A stretch of DNA of 64,000 nt. Source: Endomychus coccineus (lineage: Eukaryota; Arthropoda; Insecta; Coleoptera; Endomychidae). The stretch spans positions 200,371,997 through 200,435,996 of the forward strand of contig OY294068.1 of assembly GCA_958510875.1 (NCBI GenBank), in the 5' to 3' direction. The translations under genes and the position numbers were made by a program. Of the stretch, positions 47,561 to 59,059 are shown in pieces; the first letter of the stretch is position 1, and every line of letters begins with the position of its first letter. A model generated the notes under the pieces. That model searched no databases. It was not told the DNA's origin and saw nothing but the letters and a program-made list of their open reading frames with translations.

Positions 47561-50489
47561 CAAAATTTATTATATGGCATTACTAGCTCAAACTCGCCAT
47601 TGATAAAAATATGTATTTCATGTAACAGTCGTAGCATAAATTTTGACATTATTGCTGATACAATTGGTGTATTTAGACTAAAATTGGATGATTAAGAATT
47701 GTGTTTCATTTAAGGAGAGGACGATCTCCGGAAGTGCACGAGAATATGCAGCTTGCCGACGGAAGTATCTTTAAGCACCTTGATGCTCGAGAAACTAACC
47801 GTACCTGGGAATTGAACAGCGTGCCAATTATGACGCTTTCCGAAGTTTCGAGTGAGAGCTAGGCATCTGCAACAAATATACTTGCCGTCCCAGTCCTGCC
47901 TCACTGTTTTGGACTTGTGAAATGGACGGTCGATGAGCTGCATAGACTCGACAAAGACACCCTGAAAATGATGCATATCCATCACAGTTTGCATCCTAGA
48001 TCGTCCTTTTCCTCATTCACTTCCCACTTAATCTGGAGGGTCTACATCGAAGAGTGGTTCTGAGTATGGCTTGTCATGTTCTTAGGAGTTCGGACCCCCT
48101 CCTGTACCTTGAGTGGGGCCATTTATCGGTAAGGCAGCACAAAAAGCTGGGGCAGAACTTTGTCTCGAATTTCACATCAGTCGAGAACGCCAACTAGAGG
48201 GCAACCTCGAGTTTCAACGTTCTCGCCTGAATGTTCAGATAAATGCCGCGGAGATAGATCTTATGTCCAGGAGGCATGTTGACAAGGCGATACACGTTTT
48301 TTTACAGAAACATCGAAAAGTTGACCTTCGGCTATCTAAGGTTAGCCGTGCTTACATCGGAAACCGAGGGATTTACAAATATATAAAACCTATTTATACC
48401 AATAAATGGACTTGGACTAAATTAAAAGGCTGAAAAAAAATAGAAAAGACGTCGCGAGCCCAGCTTAACGCTCGGTATACCACCAATCGTGCGCGAGAGG
48501 GAAAAAATTATGAGGTAATGTCCTCTTTCCAACTGAGAGTGTAGATTGGACAAATTCGCTAACCAATGATGGGTCAGGTAGATTTTGCAGACAATCGAAA
48601 GAAACACCGATACACTGACTGTCGAAATACACTCCCCAGAAGCAAGTACATGGCACCATTGAAGCTGGGAAAAGTTTTATTCTATTTAAAGACCTAGAGC
48701 TTATCCGCGTACTTATATGAACCAGTAGCGAGAGGGGAAAACTAGGCCATTGAAGACGGGGTAATATATACTACCAAATATGGAGGAATGGGATATCGAA
48801 CAGCACCGACCAGTCGATAATAACCTAGACATGAATAAATGGCAAATGCACGAGTGGACGTATTTCAAACAAACAATGATATGGCAACTCGTATCGGATT
48901 TTAGTTCGGAAATTCATTTATTTCGTTCCCGTAAACGCAACGTCACTGGAAAAGTTTAGTTACGCGACTGGCGAATCCATAATTGATGGACATATAGCAT
49001 AGTGCAAACACAACGGGAATCGCTAATTGCTATTATGACAACAATTTACGAAACAGATATGCCCGTTTTTCAGTTATATTCGAAATATCGATCGATCACG
49101 TTCATTCTAATTGACTGCGCACAACATGTAGGCATAAAGTTACATCCTGCAAAACGTTGCGATTCGGAACCTGAGATTGTAAAAAAGTTAATGAGGCGAG
49201 AACAAGATCATTATATTGAAGATTCTTGAAACAGTTTATATAATATTTCCAACGTCATTTAGACTCTCTCTCTCTCTCTCCACTCTGAGAAAGAGTGTTG
49301 CAAAAACTGTCGTTTTAATTTTTTATTGTACGGTTCAGTTTTGAAAGATACTGTGAGATTGATGAAAATAAGTCATTTGACAAAAACTCGTAGAAATTAA
49401 ATATTAACTATGATTCGCTATGGTTACGACGAAGTCGAACCAAGGTAGCTCGATTATTTCAAGAGGAATATCCAGACTTACTGCCAATTTAAAAAGGTGA
49501 GTTGGGAGAGTTGGTGATCTAGAGTTGCCCGCAAGGTCCCCCCACAAGGTTCAATGCGACACTGATCGGGGCAACGTACAAGCTAATATCAGCGGAATAT
49601 AATTAGAATATGACATTTCGCATTTGGAGAAATTATAACTGTTCTTGTAGAGGTTTATCACACTTTCGTATCCATGGCAGTTATGGAAATGTAACAACAG
49701 CCAACTAATGAATTCCCACTCATTCATTGTCACAAAACATGTCATAAACTCGTTTCTGTTTTAATACGCATCTAGATGTTGCTCGGGAAATTAGGGAGAA
49801 ACAGGATATTATGAACATGGAAATAACCTTTTGCGCCTGCGAAGATAAATCACTCTGGCGACGTTCCTACGGGTCCACGGCTTACTAAATAATCCTCATA
49901 CTATATTATATCATTTAGAGCCACGAGATGCCTCCTTGTGCAACCCGGGGACTTATAAAACTCAATTAGGGACGCCCTGGACGCTCAGACACACTGTTAT
50001 CGGACATTCGCACGGTTGCTGTGACGACCACTTTCCTTCGGTGGCGCGCTCTCTGAAATTTCACACCGCTCACTCTATCTAAGGTGCAATAAACATAATT
50101 CGTGTCGTATTCGAAAATGTAAAACTTCACCCTCGCGCACTTGATAATTCGTGAAATTACTGCCGATTTTCCCAAGATCGGCTGGCGAGTCGTGTTGATA
50201 AATAAAAGGATCACACATCGATTCTTACATTCGATTAAATCGAATCCCATAAACTCGAGGTCGTACCGAAAATTTCCTGGGGATTAGGAAAGGATCTTTA
50301 GTAAATGTCGGCTGCGAGGCATGTCATTCAACAGGGAATCCTCCTGGGCAATACAAGGACTATTTGATCTGTTTAGTGATGAGCGACAGGCCTATTACAC
50401 GTAATTTTCTCAAAACCAAACCATAGGAACACAAGTCCAACTTATGTACACTTCAAGACATTAGAGAACGCTTAGCAAAAAAATTTACA
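47561..50489. other. Intronic sequence; CT microsatellite; unassigned open frames
   Basis: Open frames at 47710-47994 (minus) and 48113-48433 (plus) lie in GC-richer sequence but resemble nothing I know. A (CT)n microsatellite is at about 49262-49281. No other feature is supported. Confidence 0.4.
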
Positions 50490-51013
50490 TCGACTCAATA
50501 CCCTCTATTGTAACGGGCCTATACCCTGAGTACTAAAAGGCAGTGTGATGTCATCAACAAGAGGCTTACGGAGCTTACTATGTACCCGATATTGACTGTG
50601 ATAGGTGATAAATATTACAATTCAACAAAGTGTTATCTATATCTTGTGAAAAATTATATTCTGCACCTATTCCTCAGCTGTACTGATATGATTGGAATGT
50701 ATTTTGATTACATTTCCGAAGGTAATAAATCGATCATAGCATTAGTTTTAACCTGCTGTTCCTGTGAAAGATTTCACGTTAACGACAATAACGGAACAAG
50801 ATTGTATTGTAAGTGACAATAATTCAATCAATAGCAAAGCCATCAACAATGTTTCTAAACATAACAAGACCATTATTCTATCTAATCGATTTATATTCTC
50901 AAATTTATAAGAAATAACAGGCTAAATTCAAAACCTAATCAAATTATGCAGTATCACAACTTTGACTTGGGGAACGGGAAAATTGCATTGTACTATAGAG
51001 GGTATTGGTCGAG
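50490..51013. mobile_element. Non-autonomous DNA transposon, about 520 bp
   Basis: The left end TCGACTCAATACCCTCTAT and the reversed right end TCGACCAATACCCTCTAT form terminal inverted repeats of about 20 bp. The element at 37489 shares the same terminus and the adjacent GTGA(C/T)GTCA block. No transposase is encoded. A clear target duplication was not found. Confidence 0.6.
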
Positions 51014-51401
51014 TTCATAATATCTTAATATCTGTCGAGCGGTAAACATTATTTTAACAACTTTGTTTTCTGAAATAATCTTTTAATACAACCTGATACG
51101 CCATGTTACCAATTTCTTGCCGCCCTGGCGAATTCTGATGTCTCGGATAACAGCGCGGATGGTCAAAAGGAAAAAAATGGTGCATGCGCCGTGCAGATTC
51201 CATGATAATATCACTTACGAAAGATACCACACAAAGCATGTCTTCTTTGTATTGAACCACTATTAATCATTCTTAATTTAAGTATTCAAATTGAGACATT
51301 TCCCTCATTCTGGAATGCGAAAATTTTTTTGAAAACTGCCAATAACGCTGACATATCAACAACTCTTCGAGATACTCTTACTTAATACAATATTCAATCA
51401 T

Positions 51402-52525
51402 ATGGAAGAAATCATCCATATTTGCTACAATGGTTTCATTGAAGAAAGATTTACTGGTGACGTTCAGAGGGTGTTCGCTCTTCAAAAAAGATGTGTTAGA
51501 TGTATATTTAAGTTATCTGAGAGAGAAAGCTGTAAACAGTATTTTATCTGGAATGGAATACTTTCCTCACATAGCTTATATATTTATGAGGTAGTGATTT
51601 TTGTTTGCAAAAATCGGGAAAATTACAGAAACACGATCAAGGCACAAGATATAAATAAGAACAACTATAAGTACAATAAATTGAACTATATGTATCTACA
51701 AGAAAAATTTGAGTTCACTAGATTGAAAATATTCAACAAATTGTCTTCATCATTTCAAAAACTGCCTACTCTGATCTTGAGAAAAAAGTTAAAGAAAATA
51801 CTCATAAAGGATACTATACGCTTAATGATTAGTTAACTGATTCTCATATTGATATTCTGTAGTATAGGAATCTTCCATCCCTATACGAGTTTACCTAGAA
51901 TCCCGGAATTATAGAAGATGACCTTATCATTTTGAATGTTATGTAAGTATATGTTTAGATCTCGAATCTTGGCCACCAAGCATTACGTCAATATATTAAA
52001 CATTTTGGTTGGCACAGATACTTTGACATTCTAGGCTAGTTTAGTAGAACAACAACAATAAACAGTAATGACATAATATATATAATTAGGTAGAGCATTA
52101 AGAATAAGAATAGTATATTCATACATGGATGGTATCTCTGAATGATCCATACTTGTAATTATTGTAATGATTATAGAGTAAGACATTGAGCTATAATGGC
52201 GTCGAACTCTAAGTTTAAGTAAAGTGTAACCCTTTTGTAAAGTGATGTGTTTCTATTCCCTATACCCTCACCAGGACCACGGGTCAGTTTAGGGCTAGCC
52301 GCCCAACTTAAGATCTGATCCCCGCAATTCTTTGAAATGTTTATCATGTTCCAAAAGTATGATATTGCATATTTGTAGAATAATTTTACTAATTTTGATT
52401 ATTGAATTAAACTTTTTTATTGCAGTATTATATTCTAACTATTTACCTGTTATCTGACGTGTTCTATGCCACTTGAGGGCATATTTGTAAAATTGAACGA
52501 ATGAATGATCTATCTATCTATCAGG
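51402..52525 (+). mobile_element. Jockey-like LINE C-terminus and 3' UTR
   Basis: A 144-codon plus-strand frame (51402-51836) includes VFALQKRCVRCIFKLSERES, YFIWNGILSSHSLYIYEVVI and a basic C-terminus ending KKLKKILIKDTIRLMIS. This is the region after the RT palm in Jockey-like elements and is unbroken. It is followed by about 680 bp of 3' UTR-like sequence ending in a (TATC)n tail at about 52509-52524, as in the element ending at 38875. The 5' part, including the RT palm, is absent. Confidence 0.75.
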
Positions 52526-53413
52526 TAAAGGGCAACAGGAGATAAATGGTTATATTTTATATATTCATTTGTTTCTAATTCTCTTACATTAAAAAAAAAA
52601 TTCTATATGTTTATTCGCGACTAGTCGACATGACCATCCCGACAACTTTGTAGACATGATGCCCCTGACTTTAATCCAGAAAAGTAACATGATGTAAAGG
52701 GTCACATTAAATGCATAAACGAAGTCTATAGAAACGAGGGTGAAATATGGGGTTGTGGAAACTTCATCTTCGTTCAGCTACTCGGATGAATAATGGTACC
52801 TAGTTGCCAGAAACTAATTCCCAACTTGTCTTGCATATTTCAGTTAAGAAACTACGACGAATTTTTACGACAGTCTCATTAAAATGCACAAAAACTTCGG
52901 CAACAAACAAACTAAATACGAAGTATGTGCAGTCTTCCGACTCGGGCACGTACCTACTGTACGAATGTCGGACTTAGGAAATTACGTCTTGTACGTCACA
53001 GTCGTCACAATAACGTACGACACGACGTGATTATGTTCGGAATGATGAAAGCTGTCAATTAGTTTCTCAGAGTGCCTTATCCAATTAGGAGTACGTTCGA
53101 AATATTCCTCCAGGTCGTGATATTTAACTCAGTATAGAAAATGGCATCTAAAATAATGGACATAACGAACTACATCCATATTTGGATGTAGTTAGAGACG
53201 TTCCAAATTGGTAGGATAGTGCTTTCAAATTCGAAGTATATCCAAATTTCAAGAATGTATCATGTTTTAGTTATTGCATTTTTTTAAGCATAAAAAGAGG
53301 CGATGTCCTCGCTTCGCGACTCAAAGTTGGGTCACTACTCAATTTGATTGGGTTTGGAATTTAGCCAATTATTCCTTATACATTTGACAATGTTAACCGA
53401 ATCGAATAGATAA
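52526..53413. other. Intronic sequence with a perfect hairpin
   Basis: No gene. A perfect 11-bp inverted repeat AACTACATCCA/TGGATGTAGTT with a 4-nt loop lies at about 53168-53193. Confidence 0.5.
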
Positions 53414-54790
53414 TGTAAGATATGTATCACTCTATGATATAGTCTATGGTTCGATATGTGGTAACACTTCATTGAATATAATGGATAATTTAGAATTCTT
53501 AGATGAAAAACTGGTAGTCCCTAATTCCCTGAAGCAAGAAATGCTTAATATATGAAAGTAACTTTGGCATGGAAAAAACTAAATCTCGAGCAACGCATAT
53601 TGTGTATTAGCCGAATATGAATAAAGATATTGAAGCATCAGGATGTAAGATATGCGAAAAATACTCTAACAAAAACCCAAAAAAAAAGCTGTTATCTTAT
53701 TTAATACCCGAGCGTCCTTGGCAACGTATAGCGTGTGATATATTCCCTTATGGCAATAAAATAGCTATCTGGTAATAATGGATTCATATTCAAACTGACT
53801 TGAATTAGTTTCTATGAAAAATAGTCAGCTGAGAAGGTCATATCAAAATTAAAATCAATATTTTCTAAGTTTGGTAGTCCTGATGAATTAATATGTGACA
53901 ATGTTACATTCTCGGGTTATTTGTTCGAAGCATTTGCAACTGAATGAAATTTTGACTCAATAACTAGAAGTCCAAACTATTCTGGATCAAATGGGTTAGC
54001 AGAACGAGCTGTAGGCATTTCGAAACGCATCGTAAAAAATGTAGTGAGGATGTTAAAGATAGAAATAGTCCGCTAAAATTTCTTAATCTTGCACCTTCTG
54101 AATTATTAATGGGTCGTTTATGTAAAACTAAAATATCCATTTCAGCAAATTTGCTCATGCCTACCCAATTATGACGTTGTCAATAAACTCAAACATAGAC
54201 AACACTCACATGAATTGTATTATAATAAAAATGCAACTAGAGGGTTGAAAGAACTTAATGACCATATAATTAGTTATGATCATGTTAATAAACATTGAAT
54301 TCCTGGAAAATTAGTAGCTTAGGCATGAATCTCCAAGGTTGTGTATCATTGAAAATAGCAACGGTGATTTTGTAAGACGAAATCGTATACATTTGAAAAC
54401 CTCTCAAAATAAGCTCCTGAAGTAATCAAATCTTGATGATTCAAACCTAACTGTTGATGTAAGTTTCTTTGATATTGAAGAGATCCCAGATACTCATGAT
54501 AGCAGTAAGATCCCTAAAATACCGAATGGTTCAAGATATGTTCGTGTAATAAATAGACCTGTTAGATATAAGGATTATGTTGCTTAAAGTGAGAAGATGT
54601 AAGATATGTATCACTCTATGATATAGTCTATGGTTCAATATGTGGTTTACATTGTTAAGTTGGCACATATGGCATGTGACCAATGCGCCTACATAAAGAA
54701 GCATGGCTTTTTGTCTAATAAACTATCACAAAGCACGTCTACTTTATTATAGTAATGCAGAAAAGCACGAATAATACAGATAAGACAATA
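53414..54790 (+). mobile_element. Internally deleted gypsy (Ty3) LTR retrotransposon
   Basis: Two 49-bp direct repeats starting TGTAAGATATGTATCACTCT (53414-53462, 54598-54646; one mismatch) are the starts of the two LTRs. The first passes directly into integrase-type coding: DEKLVVPNSLKQEMLN, a PWQRIACDIF-like block, YLVIMDSYSN, then a GSNGLAERAV-like block near 53985-54020 and PSELLMGR. A purine-rich tract AAAGTGAGAAGA (54586-54597) just before the second LTR fits a polypurine tract. Gag, protease, RT and the rest of the first LTR are deleted. The integrase is full of stops. Confidence 0.85.
54598..54790 (+). repeat. 3' LTR of the gypsy element
   Basis: This starts TGTAAG right after the polypurine tract. 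It contains CTAATAAAC near 54718, a possible polyadenylation signal, and may end near CAGATAAGACA at about 54788. The end is inferred because no second complete copy is available. Confidence 0.5.
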
Positions 54791-55170
54791 GTTTGAATTA
54801 TCAACTGGATGAGGTTACATGATACTTAACTTGTTATGTTCAGAAAGTTTTTTCATAGCTTTGCTGTTGAATGCATTATTGTCAATTATAATACCGAATA
54901 TTTTGCATCCAATTCGTTCTAATTTCAAAATAATTGACAAGTGACAAAATTTACTTTACTGCGGTGCCACTACGAGAATTTTGTTCTGTTATTGTTGTTA
55001 CCATGAAATCTTTCACAGGGACAGCCGATATCCATTATTCCTTCAAGAAAACTAAACATTTGAACTTCTGACCCATTGTTGACACTACCCCGATATGGAT
55101 CTTCGCAAAGTATATTCATTCATCCGCACATTACGTAGTTTGATGTTATCGAATGTATAAATCGACTTAC

Positions 55171-55489
55171 CTTGGGCCGTGGACCATAGAACCACGTCTT
55201 CGTGCCTGGTATAGGTGGCGTTTTTCGCTTCTGCACATAGATCGACGATGTGTGGAGAGATGATCCCTGCGTGTTGTAATATTATCGTGTAATCCATGGA
55301 GTAATTGACGCGTCCGATGTCGTCTTCGGGTATCCGGACGGTACTCGGATTCTTCTGACGTAGTTTCGACATGGCGTCGGAAGAGATGAAGGAATCTTTC
55401 GGAAAGTGATATATGAAGCACATCACCTGATATTGGCTCTGCCCTCGCTCCTCCTCGCCCAGTATCAAGGCTTTGATCACTTGGACTTC
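55171..55489 (-). CDS. oaf: out at first (oaf), internal coding exon
   Basis: This exon encodes the central conserved part of OAF, 106 residues plus one base. The acceptor (a T-rich tract, then TTGCAG) lies just above 55489 and the exon begins in phase 0 at a glutamate codon. The donor AAG/GTAAGT falls at 55171/55170, leaving one base of a glycine codon that the 4130 exon completes. Diagnostic motifs are EVQVIKALILGEEERGQSQY near the start, then FISSDAMSKLRQKNP and a CAEA segment. Longer reading frames through this place run into intron sequence at both ends. OAF normally has a signal peptide and an N-terminal region before this point; those exons were not found here. Confidence 0.95.
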
Positions 55490-55940
55490 CTGCAAGGAAA
55501 AATTGAGCTTGTGAAAATTTTTCAGATGATCCAAGTATCGCGGCTGGTCAAAATGTTGATTACACACGAGTTGAAAAATACAAAAAAAAATTGACTTCAC
55601 ATCAATAAGTTTTCTCGCTACAGTTTTTTACGATGTTAGAAGTAACGAAAATTATATATAAATTCTAGGGAAATAGGTCACACTAATATATTATTTTCGT
55701 CTTTACGTAACACGAATAATCGAAATTGTAACACATTTATGTTTAAAGTACATGAAGATATATCAAGACACCACTGCATAGCAATCTATCTCTAGCAATA
55801 TAAGTCATCTCATGAATGAAGTAGTGAACCATAGTCGGTTTCAGTTCAAGTATAAGGCAAACAGTGTGTTGGAGGAAAAATAGCATGAAAAGATAAAGAA
55901 AAAGATGAATGTGCGCACATATGTATTTAAATCAAAAAAT
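55490..55940. other. Intron upstream of the oaf exon
   Basis: This contains the splice acceptor tract next to 55489, and otherwise AT-rich sequence with nothing recognised. Confidence 0.5.
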
Positions 55941-56029
55941 GTCTAAACGGACTGGGACTCGAACCAGCAACTGTCGTATCTATCGAAATAGCGGGCGAGT
56001 ACTTAACACTGAGCCTACACCGTCCCCGA
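55941..56029 (-). repeat. tRNA-like SINE head
   Basis: On the minus strand a box A-like TAGGCTCAGTGTTAAG and a perfect box B GGTTCGAGTCC stand in tRNA-like spacing. The start GGGGACGGTG does not pair fully with the 3' end, and a good anticodon arm is missing, so it is a tRNA-derived repeat rather than a tRNA gene. Confidence 0.6.
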
Positions 56030-56274
56030 CATTAAATCGTATGTTTTTTTTGTTGAGAGGTGATTGAAACCCTTTATGGGCACCTTATGAACCTGTAACA
56101 TCCCATAAGGTAGTGTGGGAGTCCGATATAATCACCTCAAACATACCCCCCACTAAACACTCCACTTCGTGTGGTAGGCTCGATCCCGCAACCAGGGTAG
56201 TCTCGATGACACTTAGTCCTGACGGTCCATTGTATCTTGCCTCACCACTTTCTCAGGCCATCGGAAAAATTCCG

Positions 56275-56350
56275 CAGTTGCAGGATTCGAACCCGCGACC
56301 AGCGGCCACAGTGATTAGAAGATCGACGCTTCTACCACTAGGCTACCTCG
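56275..56350 (-). repeat. tRNA-like SINE head
   Basis: The minus strand holds box A TAGCCTAGTGG (56335-56345) and a perfect box B GGTTCGAATCC (56283-56293). No regular cloverleaf with a clean anticodon stem forms. It lies about 250 bp from the tRNA-like head at 55941 in the same orientation; the two are not close copies. Confidence 0.6.
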
Positions 56351-56414
56351 TTGTTATGATTTTGCTGGCTCGAAGGAACGTTGAATAACCTATGAACTAG
56401 ACTATTAAACGGAA

Positions 56415-57235
56415 CTATTTTCTTAATGGTGTGGCTGAATCCGCCGGGGTATTACTGTTTGTTTGAGTGGGTTTTCTGTATATGTCGAGATACAAGTGAT
56501 TACCATCTCTTATAACGTTAATATCAAGGAAAGGAAGCTGATTATCTGTTTCTATCTCGACAGTCAATCTCAGTGAATCTAATTGGCTATTAAGCGTGTT
56601 CAAAAAGCCATTTAAATCAAAATCTTTACTTGTAATAGCGAAAATGTTATCAACATATCTATACCAAACTTTTGGGAACCGATTCAATTTTAATTTTAAG
56701 AAGGTGTTCCAAGTTCGCTTAGAAAAAGTGGATTGCCCATTGCACATCCGCTTGTTTGTTAATAATAATTTTTGTTAAAAGTGAAATAATTTTGTTCCAT
56801 ACATAAAGATGTACGGATCACGTAATCTGTACAGTTTCTATCAGGGATATTGATATTTGGAAGCCAATTCTTCAGAACGTTTATCGACTCAGGGATTGGA
56901 GTATTTGTAAATAATGAAACAAGATCAAATGAAACGAGAGTATCACCAGGTTCAAGTTTGGAATCTTTCAATTTTGCAATAAGTTCCAAAGAATGTTTCA
57001 CAGGCAAACTTGATGTGGCTTGGAAGTTGCTAAATTCCTTCACTAAACATTTTGCTAAGTTATACGTAGGACAATTAATGTTTCAAATACAGTTTATGAA
57101 GAGTAGGATTTCCTCAGGTAATTTCTTAGAATCAATTGCAAAATTTAAACCTTTACTCAACAAACTCATTTCCGTTTCATTGAATTTAATATCGGTTTTT
57201 CAAATATATGTTATAAGCTATCAGTTCTCAGTGAT
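56415..57235 (-). mobile_element. Penelope-like element C, RT region
   Basis: Read on the minus strand: an N-terminal motif TEMSLLSKGLNFAIDSKKLP (near 57115-57175), then CPTYNLAKCLVKEFSNFQA, LVSFDLVSLFTNTPIPESI (motif A), and a C-terminal block (56415-56747) with PKVWYRYVDNIFAITSK and LPFLDINVI, IYRKPTQ. The sequence between the N-terminal motif and CPTYNL is missing, an internal deletion. The catalytic YVDD has become YVDN and no GIY-YIG follows, so the copy is inactive. Confidence 0.88.
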
Positions 57236-57294
57236 TAATAAATTCCATAAATTGTTTTCTTAATTTGCAATACAACTAGTTTATAGATGTAAGA

Positions 57295-57627
57295 TTCCGA
57301 TTTCAACAAATCCGGGATTTACAAAATCAATTGTGAGTCGTGTTCAAAATGCTATGTGGGTCAAACTAGAAGGAATATTTTAACTCATTATAAGGTCATA
57401 TAAAGAAAAATAATGCTGAAAAATCAGCAGTAGCCGAACATATTTTGAATACAGGTCACACCATTTCTCAAGATAGTTTATCACTTTTGAAACACAGTAC
57501 AGACAATAATCTAGATAATTTAAAAGGGATGGGAATGTATAAGCCGGAATGCAATTTATCAAATTCAGATTTATCTGAAGCTGAGGGTAGTCCCTTGTTT
57601 ACATTATTATCCCCAAATAGTATTTAA
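57295..57627 (+). mobile_element. Penelope-like element D, GIY-YIG C-terminus
   Basis: Plus-strand IYKINCESCSKCYVGQTRRN (about 57309-57370) is a GIY-YIG core with its cysteine pair. A one-frame change is followed by SAVAEHILNTGHTISQDSLS, then a tail NLSNSDLSEAEGSPLFTLL ending at 57627. It faces away from PLE C, with their inner ends about 60 bp apart, so the pair makes an inverted PLE arrangement. Confidence 0.85.
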
Positions 57628-58920
57628 ACAGGCTCATTATGCTTCATAATTCAGTTTATCCTGATCCTCAGTACTTTAATAGTACTTTTAGTCTTTTATA
57701 GTTTATTAAATAAACGATAGTTGTGAGTCTATGCCGTTTATCCAAAGTCAGCCCGGCGATTTTTGGTGTAGTCCCCGTACTATTTCATTCCTTCCAATAT
57801 CCTGAACACACTCACTCTGCTCAACCTAAGATTTATGATAAGTTGTGTACCACCAAGAAAGATCAATTGTTGCTCGTTTTACGAAACAGCGTTCTTGCGA
57901 AACAATCCACGGATTAATGTTTATTAAGTAACCATATTAGTAAAAGTAGGATCCCTACCTTAATTAAAACAGTTCAAAATACTGGAGGCTTAATTTTAAA
58001 TAACTTAATTAAAGTGACGCGCGTCGGATATTATAAATGTTGAGGGCGAAGTATAATTAAGGCTCCTGGAAATTTGTCGAAATTTATGCGGAATATATAT
58101 ATTGTCGAACGTGAAAGTCGAATCCGAGAGAGGAAACGTAATACGTCAAGGGTGGCAAGGTAGGTTCCTCTGCCTCTTTCCACCATCACATAATCCCACT
58201 GGCGCTGTTTCAAACTATGGAATAAAACCGGCTGGTTGGAAGCGTTTTAGGAACTCCAGTTTTATAAGAACGTCGTATAATAATTAATGAAAACGATGCT
58301 CTGCACGACAGAATATTAAATAAATAGATGAAATATGTATTCAAATATAACGCAAAACAATAATAATTGAAATTCTATCAGTGCAACTAATATTCAAGGA
58401 ATATATTGTGTTTCCTTCTGCTGTTGACCCGTTGAAGGTGAAGATATCGAATGCCCTCAGGTTAGGTTAGTTTCCATCTTCTATTTGTTGCGTTCCCAGA
58501 CCATCTTCTTCTTTTCTACGATACTTTATTTCTATATTGAACTGCAGACATTTTCTTATAGCGTGAACTTCCGATTGGAAGGTACTTTGGGATTTACATA
58601 AGCTTTCATCGGCTCCCATTCCAGTCAGCTAGATCCAAATGAATGAAATCCTCATTCAGATAGAATTACTGGTTTCGGAGTTACGACTGTCTGATGATTT
58701 GAAATCTGGGGAAGCTATGAATACGAAAAATAAGCTTCAAGAATTAGAAAGAAGACTATGATTGAATGATTAAATAAATCGCGCTTGAATAATGGTTACT
58801 CAACCCAAATAATAATAGAATTAATCGACCGAAAACAAAGTGGGCATTTTTAATTGAAATTAATGCGATAAGAACACGTTGTGCTTGATACAATTAGTTT
58901 TACGAAATCCCGTTTCATTC
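57628..58920. other. Sequence without recognised features
   Basis: No supported gene. Short open frames at 57723-57917 and 58031-58287 do not resemble known proteins. A GGTTAGGTTAG box lies near 58460. Confidence 0.4.
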
Positions 58921-58966
58921 GTTGATTCTGATGATGGTCGTGAGACCAAAACGTACGTAGAGACAA
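58921..58966 (+). ncRNA. Hammerhead-like motif, best preserved
   Basis: CTGATGA at 58928-58934 is the full conserved core. Stem II is GGTC/GACC closed by a GTGA tetraloop (58936-58947). An A-run replaces GAAA (the G is changed), and ACGTACGT can form the tiny stem III, followed by A as a possible cleavage base. This is the compact type I hammerhead layout of Penelope terminal repeats, and a GIY-YIG fragment follows 110 bp downstream. The lost G in the GAAA box would probably impair cleavage. Confidence 0.6.
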
Positions 58967-59059
58967 AATAACAAGCGGGTTTCCCGAGAATTTATATATC
59001 ATTCATACCTGGGTCAAGAATCATTATTGAACATTATAACTTATAGAAATTATACAATA

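Larger units (their letters stand above)
4131..55170 (-). other. Giant oaf intron, 51,040 bp
   Basis: The interval between the donor GTAAGT at 55165-55170 and the acceptor CAG at 4131-4133, on the minus strand, is one phase-1 intron. Joining its flanks gives continuous OAF coding sequence. I recognised no other host exon inside it. It holds at least twenty transposon remnants in both orientations, some nested, separated by AT-rich sequence. Host regulatory elements may be present but cannot be picked out from one sequence. Confidence 0.88.

Noticed and set aside
55085..55600. A single 171-codon gene from an intronic ATG
   Set aside because: The OAF-like part is limited exactly by a splice acceptor at 55490 and a donor at 55170; the flanking residues are translated intron.
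56113..56388. Protein-coding gene on the plus strand
   Set aside because: It overlaps tRNA-like SINE promoters on the other strand and has no recognisable similarity.
58690..58715. Hammerhead from CTGATGATTTGAAA
   Set aside because: The boxes are too close to allow any stem II.
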